In this document: positions 32,847 through 44,262 of the stretch, one piece after another | Position numbering within the stretch: position 1 is the stretch's first letter | How the letters are laid out: each line of letters begins with the position of its first letter | NCBI GenBank assembly: GCA_949361645.1 | Contig: OX442428.1 | Location: 6,222,503 to 6,286,502 of the forward strand | Direction: 5' to 3' | Length of the DNA: 64,000 nucleotides | Origin: Spongilla lacustris | Lineage: Eukaryota > Porifera > Demospongiae > Spongillida > Spongillidae | The notes under the pieces: generated by a model | Told to the model about the DNA's origin: nothing | Database searches by the model: none | The model's input: the letters and a program-made list of their open reading frames with translations, nothing else | Program-made: the position numbers and the translations under genes

Positions 32847-33121
32847 GCTCCCCTCCCCTCCCCTCCCCTCCCCTCCCCTCCCCTCCCCTCCCCTCCCCTC
32901 CCCTCCCCTCCCCTCCCCTCCCCTCCCCTCCCCTCCCCTCCCCTCCCCTCCCCTCCCCTCCCCTCCCCTCCCCTCCCCTCCCCTCCCCTCCCCTCCCCTC
33001 CCCTCCCCTCCCCTCCCCTCCCCTCCCCTCCCCTCCCCTCCCCTCCCCTCCCCTCCCCTCCCCTCCCCTCCCCTCCCCTCCCCTCCCCTCCCCTCCCCTC
33101 CCCTCTCCTCCCCTCCCCTCC
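32847..33121. repeat. (CCCCT)n pentanucleotide microsatellite, about 270 bp
   Basis: A near-perfect CCCCT run with one variant near 33104. The complementary strand is GGGGA repeats with strong G-run content. Glycine/arginine/glutamate ORFs here are artefacts. Confidence 0.97.
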
Positions 33122-33674
33122 CAATTCTCTGTCACGTTTGAATTCTGCACTTGGCAAAGCACACTGTTTCGTTATTCTGTGAATAATGGCGTATAGACAG
33201 CGATTGGTAAAGAACTCGTTTTCATCATCTGTGTGCATCAGATATTCCCCTTCCTACACCCTCTATGTTCTCCCTACACCCTCCCTTCAAGTTCCCTTCC
33301 TACACCTCACACAGTGATGCAGTGTCATAAGTGAGGAGACATCTTGTGTTGTGAACACTCCTATGAAGAGAGATCACTTCTGGTCCCCCAAACACACGCC
33401 ATACACCTCACCCAGTATATCCGACCCCTCAATGATTAATGTATACAATGGTACCTGTGTTATCTGGTGTGTGTGTGTACCATGTGGGAGGGTTTCGTGG
33501 TGTTCCCATCCTCTTACCCAGCACCATGTGCATAGGTCCAAGGCACCATTCTCCCCACATCAAAGTACTTCCTCTTGTGACCACTGCTACAAAGGCAGGC
33601 TGACATGCTCTTAGGACTGGTTTAGGTGAGAGTGTGTGCTGTGAGGACTGAGTTCAGTTGTGCATGTGCATATG

Positions 33675-33886
33675 TGTGTGCAGAGAAGTTTTGATATTGG
33701 AGGATTCAGTATTATTGCCTCAAGTATCAATAGCAGATGATCAGAAACTCCTGCAAGTGCATATTTGGTCCCAAGTACATGTGTGTGCAGAGAAGTTTTG
33801 ATATTGGAGGATTCAGTATTATTGCCTCAAGTATCAATAGCAGATGATCAGAAACTCCTGCAAGTGCATATTTGGTCCCAAGTACA
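33675..33886. repeat. 106-bp tandem duplication
   Basis: Two essentially identical copies beginning TGTGTGCAGAGAAGTTTTGA. The paralogous block near 48985 has a single copy, so the duplication is specific to this block. Confidence 0.85.
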
Positions 33887-34559
33887 GTGCATTTGGTACA
33901 AACTCACTTACATCTTAGCTAGGTGGAAGAGTGAGGTAACTTTTATCATGGGATATATATTTTTGTGTGTGTTTGACATTGCTGGCCTTGGTGCTATCAC
34001 CATTCATCTAGCATGTGGGTGGAGGGCAAGGTACATGTAGGAGGTGGGGTTGGGTAGGGTAACAGGCTGCATCGCACTTCAAAGGTAGTGCAATTAAATT
34101 TGGACTCAGTCCTCACAGCACACTAACTCTTTGTTGAGCACGATGTAAATACATGTGTGCGGTTGTCATGTCAGGAATCTTGAGCACAATTATATTTAAT
34201 CGTTTGTATACCGCCAGGGCTATGTAAAATCCACTGCCATTGTTGTAATGTTATAGGTGCTAAAATTCTTAAAATGAAAAGCTTTGACATAATGTTGAGT
34301 ATTGATGTACTATACATGTGGTTTATCGATTGTACTCTAGCCAGCTGTCATCCAGTCATTGATTGCCCAATTCATCATCTGTTATCCAGTCACCAAGTAT
34401 TCCAGTCCCCTGTGAACATTCCTATGATGCTGCTCCTGAATGCAATCTACCTCTAGGCTAGCGTCTCCGAAAGGTAGCTATGTTCCCCCTCTTACGCCCT
34501 CCCTGTATGTTCACTTACCCCTCCCTCCCTGTATGTACTCGTGCGCCCACTTTGTATAC

Positions 34560-35150
34560 ACCCTTTCCTAGATCCTCCGTGATGCATGTATGCTTGCAAG
34601 CATGTCCGCCATAGCCCGTAGTGCATGTGGAGTATGCATCAAATCATTGTGTTTGTGTTTGATCAATCAGCAAGCTTGACCATATCCCTCACTTACAGGT
34701 GATTATATTTACATGGCACCACTGTATCAAAGCAACTCATCATCAGCTCCTTTCCACTGCCTTTAGAGATTTCCTATCCAGCTGTAGAAGACTCACCACT
34801 GACCAGTCATGGTATGTGTTGAAGGGTTAACTGTGTACGCATATAGTATATATAAAATTATTAATTAGAGAGACACCTGCCTCACTTTAGCATGCAGGTC
34901 ATGAACACTTTCATTCAGATACTAGCCCGTGCAATCTGCATGCTTTCGTGCTGTTCATTTATGTGATGCAGACATGAAATACTGCATGGATGGGGCATTT
35001 TGTTTTCAAAGCACTTTATTAACTTTCATTTTTTATTTAGAACTGCAGCAGCAAGAAAGGAGTAGCTGCATTAGATCAGCAGCTATACCACCAGCATCTG
35101 TTCTGCAAGCCCCAACTACCTCTGAGCAACACCCATCACCACACTAAACA
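34560..35150 (+). repeat. Duplicated cassette, copy 2
   Basis: Paralogue of 22760-23760 without the foldback insert. The same two exon-like segments stay open (VIIFTWHHCIKATHHQLLST onward at about 34700, and NCSSKKGVAALDQQLYHQHL onward at about 35041). Differences between copies include several synonymous changes. Confidence 0.6.
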
Positions 35151-36840
35151 ACCTGCTGGGAGATTAAGCTACTCATCCTGCTAGGAGATAAAGGTACTCA
35201 TCCTGCTAGGAGATAGGGCTACTGTACAGACCAACCATGCCATGTTGCTGGGAGATGGAGATGCTATCTAGACCAACCATACGGAGGTGACGACCGTACC
35301 ACTTTTTGGGCTGATATTAATAAATCATTAGTTGTAAAAAGGTCTCCCAGCCACAACATTTTTGCGTCAGTTTTTTTTAATGCAAACAGCATTGGCTTCT
35401 GCCTTCTGGGAGGAGCTTACAGTGCTCCCCTATACCCTTAGCTGTGCAGGAGGGCTGCCCCCTTCCAATACCATTCTCGGGGTGGCAACGCTAACCCAGA
35501 CTACATTTTGCTGCACGATATTTGCTAATTTATAATTTGTTGGTTGCGCCACTTTTTATTAGCTTCCATTACCGCTGCCATACCATCCTGCTGGGAGATG
35601 GTGCTACATACCAACCCTTCTGCTGGGGAATGAAGCTACTGACCAGTCTGACCATTCCATTCTACTTGGAGATGCTACTACAGTCCAGACATGCTGCTTG
35701 GAGATAGGGCTACTGTCCAGACCAACCATTATGCGGAAGGATGAAGGTACTGACCAAACCGACCATTTAGTTCTACTTCAAGATATGGCTACTGGTAAAT
35801 GGTGCTACTGTCCAGACCAACCGTTCTGCTGGGGATGAAGGTACTGACCAGGCCGACCTATCAATTCTACTTGGTGATGCAGCTATTGATTGCAGCACCA
35901 CAACCACCATAAAAGGATCCCGAGAGAAGGTTCATTACTTGGCATCCAGACTAGCCACTCTGCTGGGAGAGAGGGCTACTGTCCAAATTAACCATGCTGG
36001 AAGATGAGGCTGCTGTCTAGATCATTTATATAGAAGGGATGGCCGTACCACTTTTTGGGCCGATTAATAGTTCAATAGTTGTTAAAAAAAGTCTCCTATT
36101 CGCTGCTTTTTGCGTAGTTTTTAGGAGTTAAAAAAAACCCCGCAAACAGTGTTGGCTTATCAGTATTATCTGATGGATCTGCTATGGTCATGGCTGTACC
36201 ACCATTTGGGCTGATATTAATGATTCTCTGCTTTTTGCATGTTTTTTGGGAGTTTTTTCTATGCAGCATTGGCTTCTGGGGCTCTGAGCTTACAGTGTTC
36301 CCCCATACACCAAGCTAACTCTACAGGCTACATATTGCTGCACGATATTTGCTCATTTATTATTCTTTGGTCGCACCACTATATTGGCTTCAGTCACTGC
36401 TGCCGTACCAGCTTGCTGCTACGGACCAACCATTCTGCTGGGGGGCTACTGACCAGGTCGACCATTCCATTCTACTTGGAGATGTGGCTACTCTAGCACC
36501 AGCATCTTTTCTGCAAGCCCCTACCACCTCTTAGCACCACCATAAAAGGATGCCGAGAGAAGGCTCATTACTTTCCAGTCTTGACGTTCTGCTTGGAGAT
36601 TAAGCTACTGTCCAGACCAGCCGTGTCATTGCTAGGAGATGGGGCTACTGTCTAGACCTACTATACAGAGGTGATGGCCGTAGCACTTTTTGGCCTGATA
36701 TTGATAACTCATCAGTTGTAAGCAAAAGTCTCCCACCCGCTGCTTTTTGCGTGATTTTTTAAAACACAAACAGCATTGGCTTCTGGGGCTCCACCTCAGG
36801 TCTCCTAGGATGTGTTCAGCATGCCCCCCCTCCAGCACCC
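35150..36840. repeat. Higher-order satellite-like repeat, block 2
   Basis: Same composition as 23790-26280; module starts near 35347, 36095, 36228 and 36735. Blocks 1 and 2 flank the Gypsy mosaic and composite block A, as if one array had been split by insertion. Confidence 0.78.
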
Positions 36841-37860
36841 TCCCGTCACGACTGCCATGTACGTGTGCGGAACCTCTTTATGACCACTGCAGGCACCCCT
36901 CTGGGATCATTCTCACACCTCGGGCCCATAGCAGGGTGAGCCCACAGAATAGATAGGAGGCACCCTATCAGGAAGCTCAGGTTCTTGGGACTTAGTGGCT
37001 GCTCTGGTCTGCTTTCCTCGTGCAATATGCGCTGGGGAAGGAATTATAACATAAATAAATCTTGGTCCAAATCTGCCAACCATTCAGGAGTTCACGTGGG
37101 GCGTAGGTATTTGCCAGAGGGGTCAGCATTAAGAACTCCTGAAGGGCCGACTTACAGAGAGCCTGCATGAAGGCTCCATTGGTGGCAGGGTGGTAAGGTG
37201 CACCAGTGAGATGGGTGGTTCCCCTCTCCCTACATCATGCCTGGAACTACTCTGAATAGAAAGTGGTGGTATGTTTCTGCCTCCAAATGCCCTAGTTTCT
37301 GGCAAAATTGTGTGGGTTGTGTTTCGATGGAAAATTACAGGTTACCGTGTCGTGATGGATCTGCATAGCGATATCGTGAATGGTTTCTCCTGGCTTGCGG
37401 TCCACAGTACTCCAGAACTTGAAACGCTTGTAGACGATGTAGCGCACTGGGTTGAATTGGCCTTTCATAAACTTGGCCATTTCATCCAAGTTGAGGTCAT
37501 TAATGTTCCTGGACAGTGACTGTTGGGATGCGAGATTGTTCAACAACTTGTAATGAACGCAACTGGTTTGTTAGAAACACCTGGGCCTGTTTCTCCACAG
37601 GGTTGGAGTTTGCTGGTCCATAATTCAATCGCTGCCTCAAGGGGGACAAAATTGGGAATAGCGATTGGCTGTGAATTTGAAGTTGGTTGCTCTCGCTTGT
37701 CTACCATGTAGTGATTAAGCGCTACCATCTGTTTACGACCTACCTCCATCTGCTGTTGCTGTGCCTCCAGGTGTCGCTGTTGCTGTGCTTCCGTATGTTT
37801 CTACTGCACCACTCTTTGTTGCTGAAGTAGCTGGAACACTGCCATCTTATTCCACTAAAT
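36840..37860 (-). mobile_element. Gypsy-like deletion derivative: integrase remnant next to gag remnant
   Basis: 36860-37250 repeats the sequence of the integrase-side region at 26370-26720. 37292-37749 gives gag-like minus-strand frames (NINDLNLDEMAKFMKGQFNP and QPIAIPNFVPLEAAIELWTS). The RT/RNase H portion between them is missing. Confidence 0.65.
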
Positions 37861-37984
37861 CCTGTCTTGTTCTTACAGGACTTCAAAGAATATAATTACA
37901 GGAATAGATACGGCAAGTCACGCAAATCCTACACACAAAACTAACAGACTACTCAAAAACAGAAGGCGAATTAGTTCTACATTA

Positions 37985-38260
37985 TATATAAGGGGTGCAC
38001 ATCTGGGTAAAACATTCAGTGTGAAGTGTGCTGGCCACAATAATATGCTTCCTGTGATTCGTGCTGTGATTGATCCTTGGATCCAGTGCCTTCTGTACAA
38101 TCATCCTGATCAAGATATGAACCTTGATGAGACGATGGTGTCAATTCCTTCTAGTAGTGTGTCATCAAGGTACAAACTGGGTGTAGGTGATGGCACTACC
38201 ACTTTGCCCCGGGATCTTCTTGTCCTTATAATGCTTTTTTCTGTCTTTTGAACTCTTTTA
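37985..38260 (+). pseudogene. piggyBac-type transposase fragment (tentative)
   Basis: The plus-strand frame from 38021 reads HNNMLPVIRAVIDPWIQCLL then PDQDMNLDETMV, resembling the piggyBac region in which a catalytic Asp sits in a DE(S/T)M motif. Downstream the frame degenerates, and no other transposase domains or terminal repeats were found. It lies directly left of the BEL/Pao LTR. Confidence 0.5.
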
Positions 38261-38414
38261 GAAATGGGTGAGATGGATGGTTGGTTGTGATAATGTGGTG
38301 TGGAGCCACCTGCCAATGATGGGCTGAGTTACACCATGGGGAGGGGAGTGGCATTATAAGACAGTATAGATACCCCTGGATTATCTGAGCACTTCAAAAG
38401 CCCTCTTATCAGTC

Positions 38415-38519
38415 TGTCACGTTCGCTACCCAACCACTCACTTGCTATACCAATAATTATTATTCCAATACACACGTGACTTATACAAAAATACAATTAA
38501 TATCAATTAATTCCGTACA
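38415..38519 (-). repeat. BEL/Pao 3' LTR, 105 bp
   Basis: Identical base for base to 44263-44367. It is the downstream LTR because the element runs on the minus strand. The purine tract is at 38520-38529. Confidence 0.95.
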
Positions 38520-38543
38520 CTCCCCCCAGTTGACTAGTTTTTT

Positions 38544-41500
38544 CTAGTCGACTTGTAATGAACTGTCCTCATCGTCATCCATCCACTCCCTCCACTGGTA
38601 CCTAGCAACCTGAGCTGCAACTCGTTTTGGACGCTTCATAGGTTGACCAGAATCCCCAACCTGTGACTCAGAATGCTGAACTTCATCATCTTCATTTCTA
38701 GTGGTCTTAGTATTCAAATTCAGCTCCAGTGGGTATAGTTTCTGTACAGGTCGCCTTAAATTAGTAGTTCTCCCACCTGACTGTACACGGACTACAGCTC
38801 CTCTTATGATATTATCTTCTCCCTTGATCAAATTTTCCACCTTGCCCATTCTCCATAATAACCTAGGTTGCTTCTCATCATGCACTAGAACGAGATCACC
38901 GATGGCTACAAACTTCCCATTGCTGCCAGGAACTTGCATTAGACGATGACTTTCTCTTAAACCAGTAAGATATTCGTCCTTCCATCGTTTCCAAAATTTA
39001 GACATAGTAAGGCTGACATGCCTTACTCGTCGAGTGATCTCTTCATGTGAAGTAGGAGCATCATAATTGTCATCATCATCTTGAATAAAGGAGTCCGGTA
39101 ATACTGTTAAACGACGACCAGTAAGCAAATGTGCAGGTGTAAGTGGCTCCTCCAGATCTTCTGAGGATACATAAGTGAGTGGTCTGGAATTAAGATTTGC
39201 TTCTATCTCAGTTACCACGGTTAAAAGTTCATCATAGGTGAGTTTGGCTCGTCCAATAACCTTTTTCAAACACCTCTTTGTCATACCTATCAGCCTCTCG
39301 AAGAAGCCTCCCCACCAAGGAGCCTTCTCCAGGTTAAATGACCATGTTACTCTCTGATCCGCCAGAAAGGTTTCAACTTCTGGATGGTTCAATAGATCCG
39401 TCAACATTTTGCTTGAGCTCACAAATGTCTTACTGTTGTCGGAAATGATTTTTCGAGGAACACCTCTCCGCGATGTGAAACGTCTAAGACAACGAATGAA
39501 GGAATTGGCAGACGAGTCTGGTACCAAGTCCAAATGTATTGCTCTCGTTACACAACAGGTAAATAGACAGATCCATGTTTTACATTCAGAATTCCTAGTG
39601 TATAATGGTCCTGCATAATCAACTCCAATGTATGCAAATGGTGGAGATTCTGTCACACGAAATGCTGGTAATGATGGGGTCTGAGGAACACTGTAAGCCT
39701 TTGCATCCAGTTTCTTGCACTTTACACAGTTGTGAAGTAACCTTCGCAAAACACTCCTTCCCTTTACTATCCAGTATTGTGACCTCAAAATTGATAGGGT
39801 TTCTCTCACACCACCATGTTGTACCTTCTTATGACAACTGTGAACAATCAGTTTTGTGATGTGATGACTTGCATCAAGAAGTATTGGATGTTTTGCACAC
39901 TCCGCCAGGTCTGTGTTGTTCAATCTGCCGCCACACCTCCATAAGCCTGAGCCATCTAGATACAAGCCTAGTTGTTGTCTCCATGATGAAAACTTGGGAT
40001 TTTTTGTCAATGATGTTTGTATGACCTTAATCCAGTACTGCTCTGCTTCTGAAACATCAGTTGCAGTCAATGTTCCGCTGGTGTCTTCTTCTCCTTGCTT
40101 TCTTGCCTTCAGAACCTTGAGAAACTTCATCACTAGTGCTGTTACTCTGAAGAGATGCTGCAAATTGCTGTACACCTCACAATTCAATACTGGGAAATTA
40201 CACTCAGTGGTTGATGCTGCCAGTAACAAAGAATGATTCTTAATCTTCATCTCGCAACGACATTCTTCAGGTACAGAGTCTTCCCTTTCACACATGTAAA
40301 TAGCCATATCGGTTTGAATGGTATCTTCGCTTAGCCAACTAGGACCATGTAACCAAATGGGGTTGCTGATAAGTTCCTCCAAGTTCAGACCTCGTGATGG
40401 CAAATCAGCAGGATTTTCTTTACCAGGACAGTGCATCCAGCCTTCAACAGGAGTAAGTTTTCTGATTTCACATACTCGGTTCTGTACGAATTGTTTCCAT
40501 TCTTTGTCTTGTCGTGTAATCCAATACAGTGTTACTTTCGAGTCTGTGAAACATGTTGGTGGACTCAACTCTAGATCATCCTTCAGCGCTGTTGTAAGGC
40601 TTGACATCAGTCTGGAAAGAAGTAGAGATGTCAGTAACTCCAATCTGGGAATAGTGTATCCACCTGTGGGTGAGACTCGAGTCTTGGACGCCATGAACCG
40701 GACTTTACATCCCGTGAGTGTTTCAATCCGTAGGTACACAACAGCAGCATATGCCTTTTTTGAAGCATCACTGAAACCCATGAGACTGCAACGTATTGCC
40801 TTGCTGACACCACAAAACAAGCATCGTGGGATAAAAAATGGTTGTGTTTGGTGAAACCTCTTTAGTAACTCTTCCCACTTTGTGAGCAACTCTCCAGTCA
40901 GTCGTTCATCCCAAGACATTTTGTGTGAACAAAGCTCTTGAAATAGAATCTTGAATTGTACAGTTAAAGGAGACAATAGCCCAAAGGGGTCATAAAAACG
41001 TGTTGCAAGACCAACCACATTCCGTTTGTTTGGTTCGAGATTCTGTGCCAGTTTACAAATATGTTCAATATCACAAATGACCTTGTCATCCTTGTAGTTC
41101 CACTGCACACCAAGAACTTTAAGGGAATTGCTGCCTTCTGAAGACTCATGTCCAAATACATTCTTTGCATATGACTCATTCTCTGCATATGACTCATTCT
41201 CTGCACTGACTTCTTGTGAACTGTCTGATGTGGTTCGACTGGTGTTATCATGCTCCTGTTCGTCGATTCTTTGCTGTAAGACTGGATGGTTTGATGTAAA
41301 TTTTCGAAGGTTAAAGCCACCTTCCCTTAGGTACTTTTTTGATTTCAAGTAGAGTTCATATCCTGCTTCAGCTGTATCAGCTCCAAATGAAAGATCGTCA
41401 ACATAAATCGAACGGAGAAATTTATCCACGAAGACTTCATCAGTATACCTGTACTTGTCCATGTGATGCTTGATCGTGGCATTTAGAAGGAACGGACTTG

Positions 41501-44183
41501 AGGAGACCCCAAACACGACCCTTGCAAAACGCAACACTTGTTTCCTGGGCAGTTCACTGTCTACATCGTCCACCCACAAGAATCGTAGCATGTCCCTGTC
41601 CTTCTCGTCAATTGAAATCATCAAAAATGCCTTTTCAATATCTGCCACCAACGCCACATTGTGGACTCTGAATCTGATCAGTATGTCTAAGATCTTCTGT
41701 CCGAAAGTAGGTCCTGCATAGAGACAGTCATTTAATGATGGTCCATTCATTCTTGCTGACGCATCGTATACAATTCGCAATTTTGTTGTCAGCTTGTCCT
41801 CCCTGACCACTGCATGATGAGGGATGTAGTGTGTGTCTGACTTGGGTGACAACTGGCTATCCGCCACCTCTATTATGCCTTTTGCAAGTTGGTCTCTGAT
41901 TACTGCATCATATTCACGAAGAAGAGAAGGATTTTGCTTCAGTCTTCGTAACAGTCCAAACAGTCTGGTCTGGCACAGATTATAGTTGTCAGGTAGCATG
42001 GGATGAGGATCTTTCCATGGTAGTTGTACACAATATCTGCCATCCTTGAATGAAACCTGTTTCAGAAACTGCTCATACAAGGAAGGTTCAATATCCCTAA
42101 TTCCAAGTGTTTCAACGTCCCAGAATTTTTTCAGTTCTTGTTCCATGATTTCAGTGCTGTTGGTGACAGATGATTGAGCATCAACCTTAAGGACATGAGA
42201 TGAACAAAAATTGACAGTAGTGTCCGCAGATGAGAACCTTGGGACTGGCCCAGAAAGAACCCAACCAAGCTTTGTTTCAATGGCTGTTGGCCCGCCTCTT
42301 CCCTTTTGCAGTCGTCCGGTTACCAGTCGCCAATAGTTGTCAGCTCCAATAAGAATGTTGATGTCTGTACTATTACCAATATCTCCTGATTCAGCAAGGT
42401 CTAATGTTGACAGATGTTTGAAATGCTGTACCGCAAATGTTATGGGTTGACCAGTGAGTGGTTCGCAAATCCTGGGAACTGTAAGCAAACAAAACTCCAT
42501 GTCTGGTCCATACTTCATCTTCATGTTGACTCTGACAACATCACATCTCTCCATTGTACCATTATCCTTGCCAAAAGTGCTGATCTTCATTACTTCTGTT
42601 TTCTCCGTAGTCAGAGATAGGAGCTCTCGTAGTCGGCTTGAAATATAGGACCTTTGGCTTCCACTATCAAATATGAGCCTGGTACTGCAGGTGAAATGCG
42701 GTTTGCCGGGAGCACAAACGTGGGTCACTGCTGTCTGGAGCAACACCGGTGTATGAGTGCTGATATGCATAGACACAGTTGCATGTGACGAGGCTGACTT
42801 AACATCTGTAGAAGCAGATCGAGCAGTCTGTTGAGATGAACCAGTGTTTGTTGAGCTGTTTACATCTTTACTGGATTGAGATGGACATATGCTGACATGG
42901 TGTCGTCCTCTGCAGTTAGGACAATGTTGTGATGAACGACAGTCTTTTCCTATATGCCCTCTCTTCAAGCATACAAAGCATCTCCCCGAACGTCGTAAGC
43001 ACTGCTTCCGTTGCTCAATTGTGGATACAGTTCTGCATGCTTGAGATGCGTGAGGTTTGTTGCAGAAGTAACACAAAGCTGACACTGAGTTGTCTGTCAA
43101 TAGCGCAGCTGCAGTAGCAGGTTCCCTATTTGGTCTTCTTGCAGCTCCATATGCATCCTGAGTTGTCCTTTCTCTCGCTTGGATTTCCCTCTCTATGATC
43201 TTCAGCAAATCATCTAAGTTCCAACTGTCTTCCTTCACTTCACGGCTAATTATCAAGGCTATTTCTTGTGGAATCCTTTTCATTAGAACAGGTGCTAATA
43301 AGCTCCCATAAGCCGCAGAGTCTACACCAAGTGATGACAAGGAACGAACATGGGACTCAATTTTGTCAAATACTTGTCTAAGACCCTTGATATCACGTAT
43401 TGAGGAGACTTGCTCAATGCCCAGTAGTGATTCCATATGCTTATTTATCAACAGTTGCTTATTGCCAAATCGTTTCTTTAGTAGGGCAATTGCTGCGTCG
43501 TAGTTAGCAGCAGTGAGAGTAAGACCAGAAATGGCATCGGCTGCTGAGTCCTCTAGCAGGGACCGCAGGTAGACAAATTTATCAACAGCAGAAAGTCCAG
43601 AATTCGTATGAACTGAAGATTCATAGGAATCCCAGAACGGAGCCCAAGATGTCAGTTCGCCATTAAATTTCTTTAGGGTCAACTTAGGCAATTTCACTCT
43701 ACCTCCGCTTACGCGATTCTGTTCTGCCTGTAGAATACGTGGTGAATCCACTGCGTGCTGCTGCTGCTGTTCACTAACTTCTCTTTCAGATGCATTGTTG
43801 TTCGGGCTGGCCGCCCGTTGCGGTGGATTTTCAACAGGTGTAGATGATGGCGCTCGATCGGTTATGACTGTTTCTTGTTGTTTCTGCTCCTGCGCTAAAA
43901 GCTCTTCAATCTCTTGAACTGTCATTTCAATAGTTTCTCTGAATTCGTCGGCTTTAACAATTTCGTCCGTTAATTCCCCTTCCTCGAGCGTTAATTGGAG
44001 TATCTCTTCATCAAGTTGCAAAATGATCTTTTTCTTCTCTTCCAGCGTTCGTATGTGTCGTTTCAGTGCGGGAATGTTAATTTCCTCAGCATCCTTCGCT
44101 TCGCTTACTTGCGTCCTGATTCTGGATACTGAAGCCTTGTGTCCCGCTCGCACGCGTCTTTTCCATGTAAGCTGTTGAGCCAT
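38544..44183 (-). CDS. BEL/Pao Gag-Pol polyprotein, 1879 aa
   Basis: A single frame with no stop. In order: coiled-coil N-terminus; a Gag-like DUF1759-type region (about 165-340: VKLPKLTLKKFNGELTSWAP); zinc knuckles (about 395-435: CFVCLKRGHIGKDC, then CPNCRGRHHVSIC); an aspartic protease with FDSGSQRSYISSRL (about 510); Pao-type reverse transcriptase (LVADIEKAFLMISI; active site YVDDLSFGAD); RNase H-like/peptidase A17 region (FSDASKKAYAAVVYL); an integrase zinc-binding domain (HSCHKKVQHGG...CVKC); a DDE integrase core (IGVDYAGPLYT, IISDNSKTFV, WWGGFFERLIGMTKRCLKKV); and a DUF5641-like C-terminus. All domains needed for autonomous retrotransposition appear present. No envelope-like domain was seen. 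The start Met is 80 bp inside the 5' LTR. Confidence 0.96.
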   Translation of the reverse strand: MAQQLTWKRRVRAGHKASVSRIRTQVSEAKDAEEINIPALKRHIRTLEEKKKIILQLDEEILQLTLEEGELTDEIVKADEFRETIEMTVQEIEELLAQEQKQQETVITDRAPSSTPVENPPQRAASPNNNASEREVSEQQQQHAVDSPRILQAEQNRVSGGRVKLPKLTLKKFNGELTSWAPFWDSYESSVHTNSGLSAVDKFVYLRSLLEDSAADAISGLTLTAANYDAAIALLKKRFGNKQLLINKHMESLLGIEQVSSIRDIKGLRQVFDKIESHVRSLSSLGVDSAAYGSLLAPVLMKRIPQEIALIISREVKEDSWNLDDLLKIIEREIQARERTTQDAYGAARRPNREPATAAALLTDNSVSALCYFCNKPHASQACRTVSTIEQRKQCLRRSGRCFVCLKRGHIGKDCRSSQHCPNCRGRHHVSICPSQSSKDVNSSTNTGSSQQTARSASTDVKSASSHATVSMHISTHTPVLLQTAVTHVCAPGKPHFTCSTRLIFDSGSQRSYISSRLRELLSLTTEKTEVMKISTFGKDNGTMERCDVVRVNMKMKYGPDMEFCLLTVPRICEPLTGQPITFAVQHFKHLSTLDLAESGDIGNSTDINILIGADNYWRLVTGRLQKGRGGPTAIETKLGWVLSGPVPRFSSADTTVNFCSSHVLKVDAQSSVTNSTEIMEQELKKFWDVETLGIRDIEPSLYEQFLKQVSFKDGRYCVQLPWKDPHPMLPDNYNLCQTRLFGLLRRLKQNPSLLREYDAVIRDQLAKGIIEVADSQLSPKSDTHYIPHHAVVREDKLTTKLRIVYDASARMNGPSLNDCLYAGPTFGQKILDILIRFRVHNVALVADIEKAFLMISIDEKDRDMLRFLWVDDVDSELPRKQVLRFARVVFGVSSSPFLLNATIKHHMDKYRYTDEVFVDKFLRSIYVDDLSFGADTAEAGYELYLKSKKYLREGGFNLRKFTSNHPVLQQRIDEQEHDNTSRTTSDSSQEVSAENESYAENESYAKNVFGHESSEGSNSLKVLGVQWNYKDDKVICDIEHICKLAQNLEPNKRNVVGLATRFYDPFGLLSPLTVQFKILFQELCSHKMSWDERLTGELLTKWEELLKRFHQTQPFFIPRCLFCGVSKAIRCSLMGFSDASKKAYAAVVYLRIETLTGCKVRFMASKTRVSPTGGYTIPRLELLTSLLLSRLMSSLTTALKDDLELSPPTCFTDSKVTLYWITRQDKEWKQFVQNRVCEIRKLTPVEGWMHCPGKENPADLPSRGLNLEELISNPIWLHGPSWLSEDTIQTDMAIYMCEREDSVPEECRCEMKIKNHSLLLAASTTECNFPVLNCEVYSNLQHLFRVTALVMKFLKVLKARKQGEEDTSGTLTATDVSEAEQYWIKVIQTSLTKNPKFSSWRQQLGLYLDGSGLWRCGGRLNNTDLAECAKHPILLDASHHITKLIVHSCHKKVQHGGVRETLSILRSQYWIVKGRSVLRRLLHNCVKCKKLDAKAYSVPQTPSLPAFRVTESPPFAYIGVDYAGPLYTRNSECKTWICLFTCCVTRAIHLDLVPDSSANSFIRCLRRFTSRRGVPRKIISDNSKTFVSSSKMLTDLLNHPEVETFLADQRVTWSFNLEKAPWWGGFFERLIGMTKRCLKKVIGRAKLTYDELLTVVTEIEANLNSRPLTYVSSEDLEEPLTPAHLLTGRRLTVLPDSFIQDDDDNYDAPTSHEEITRRVRHVSLTMSKFWKRWKDEYLTGLRESHRLMQVPGSNGKFVAIGDLVLVHDEKQPRLLWRMGKVENLIKGEDNIIRGAVVRVQSGGRTTNLRRPVQKLYPLELNLNTKTTRNEDDEVQHSESQVGDSGQPMKRPKRVAAQVARYQWREWMDDDEDSSLQVD

Positions 44184-44262
44184 TTCAGAACCTATATCCC
44201 TCTACTTACTATTCCCGAGCTTTCGAAGGACCATGTAATAAATTCCCTTGAGATATAAGTTC

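Larger units (their letters stand above)
31770..34560. repeat. Composite repeat block, copy A
   Basis: Successive modules: CTGTCCAGACCAACCAT satellite (31750-31940); CCTACACCCTCCC tract (32030-32140); GTATAATRTGTACAGTCCT repeat (32280-32560); GATGAGTTGAGAAGTTGTTG segment (32600-32690); GTAGCTTATCTCGATAGCTC repeat (32705-32845); (CCCCT)n; then a segment shared with 48545-49300. The same order appears at 45770-49300 and partly at 50900-51535. Confidence 0.8.

Noticed and set aside
32819..33238. Glycine/arginine/glutamate-rich ORF
   Set aside because: Translation of (CCCCT)n; same for 46884-47298.
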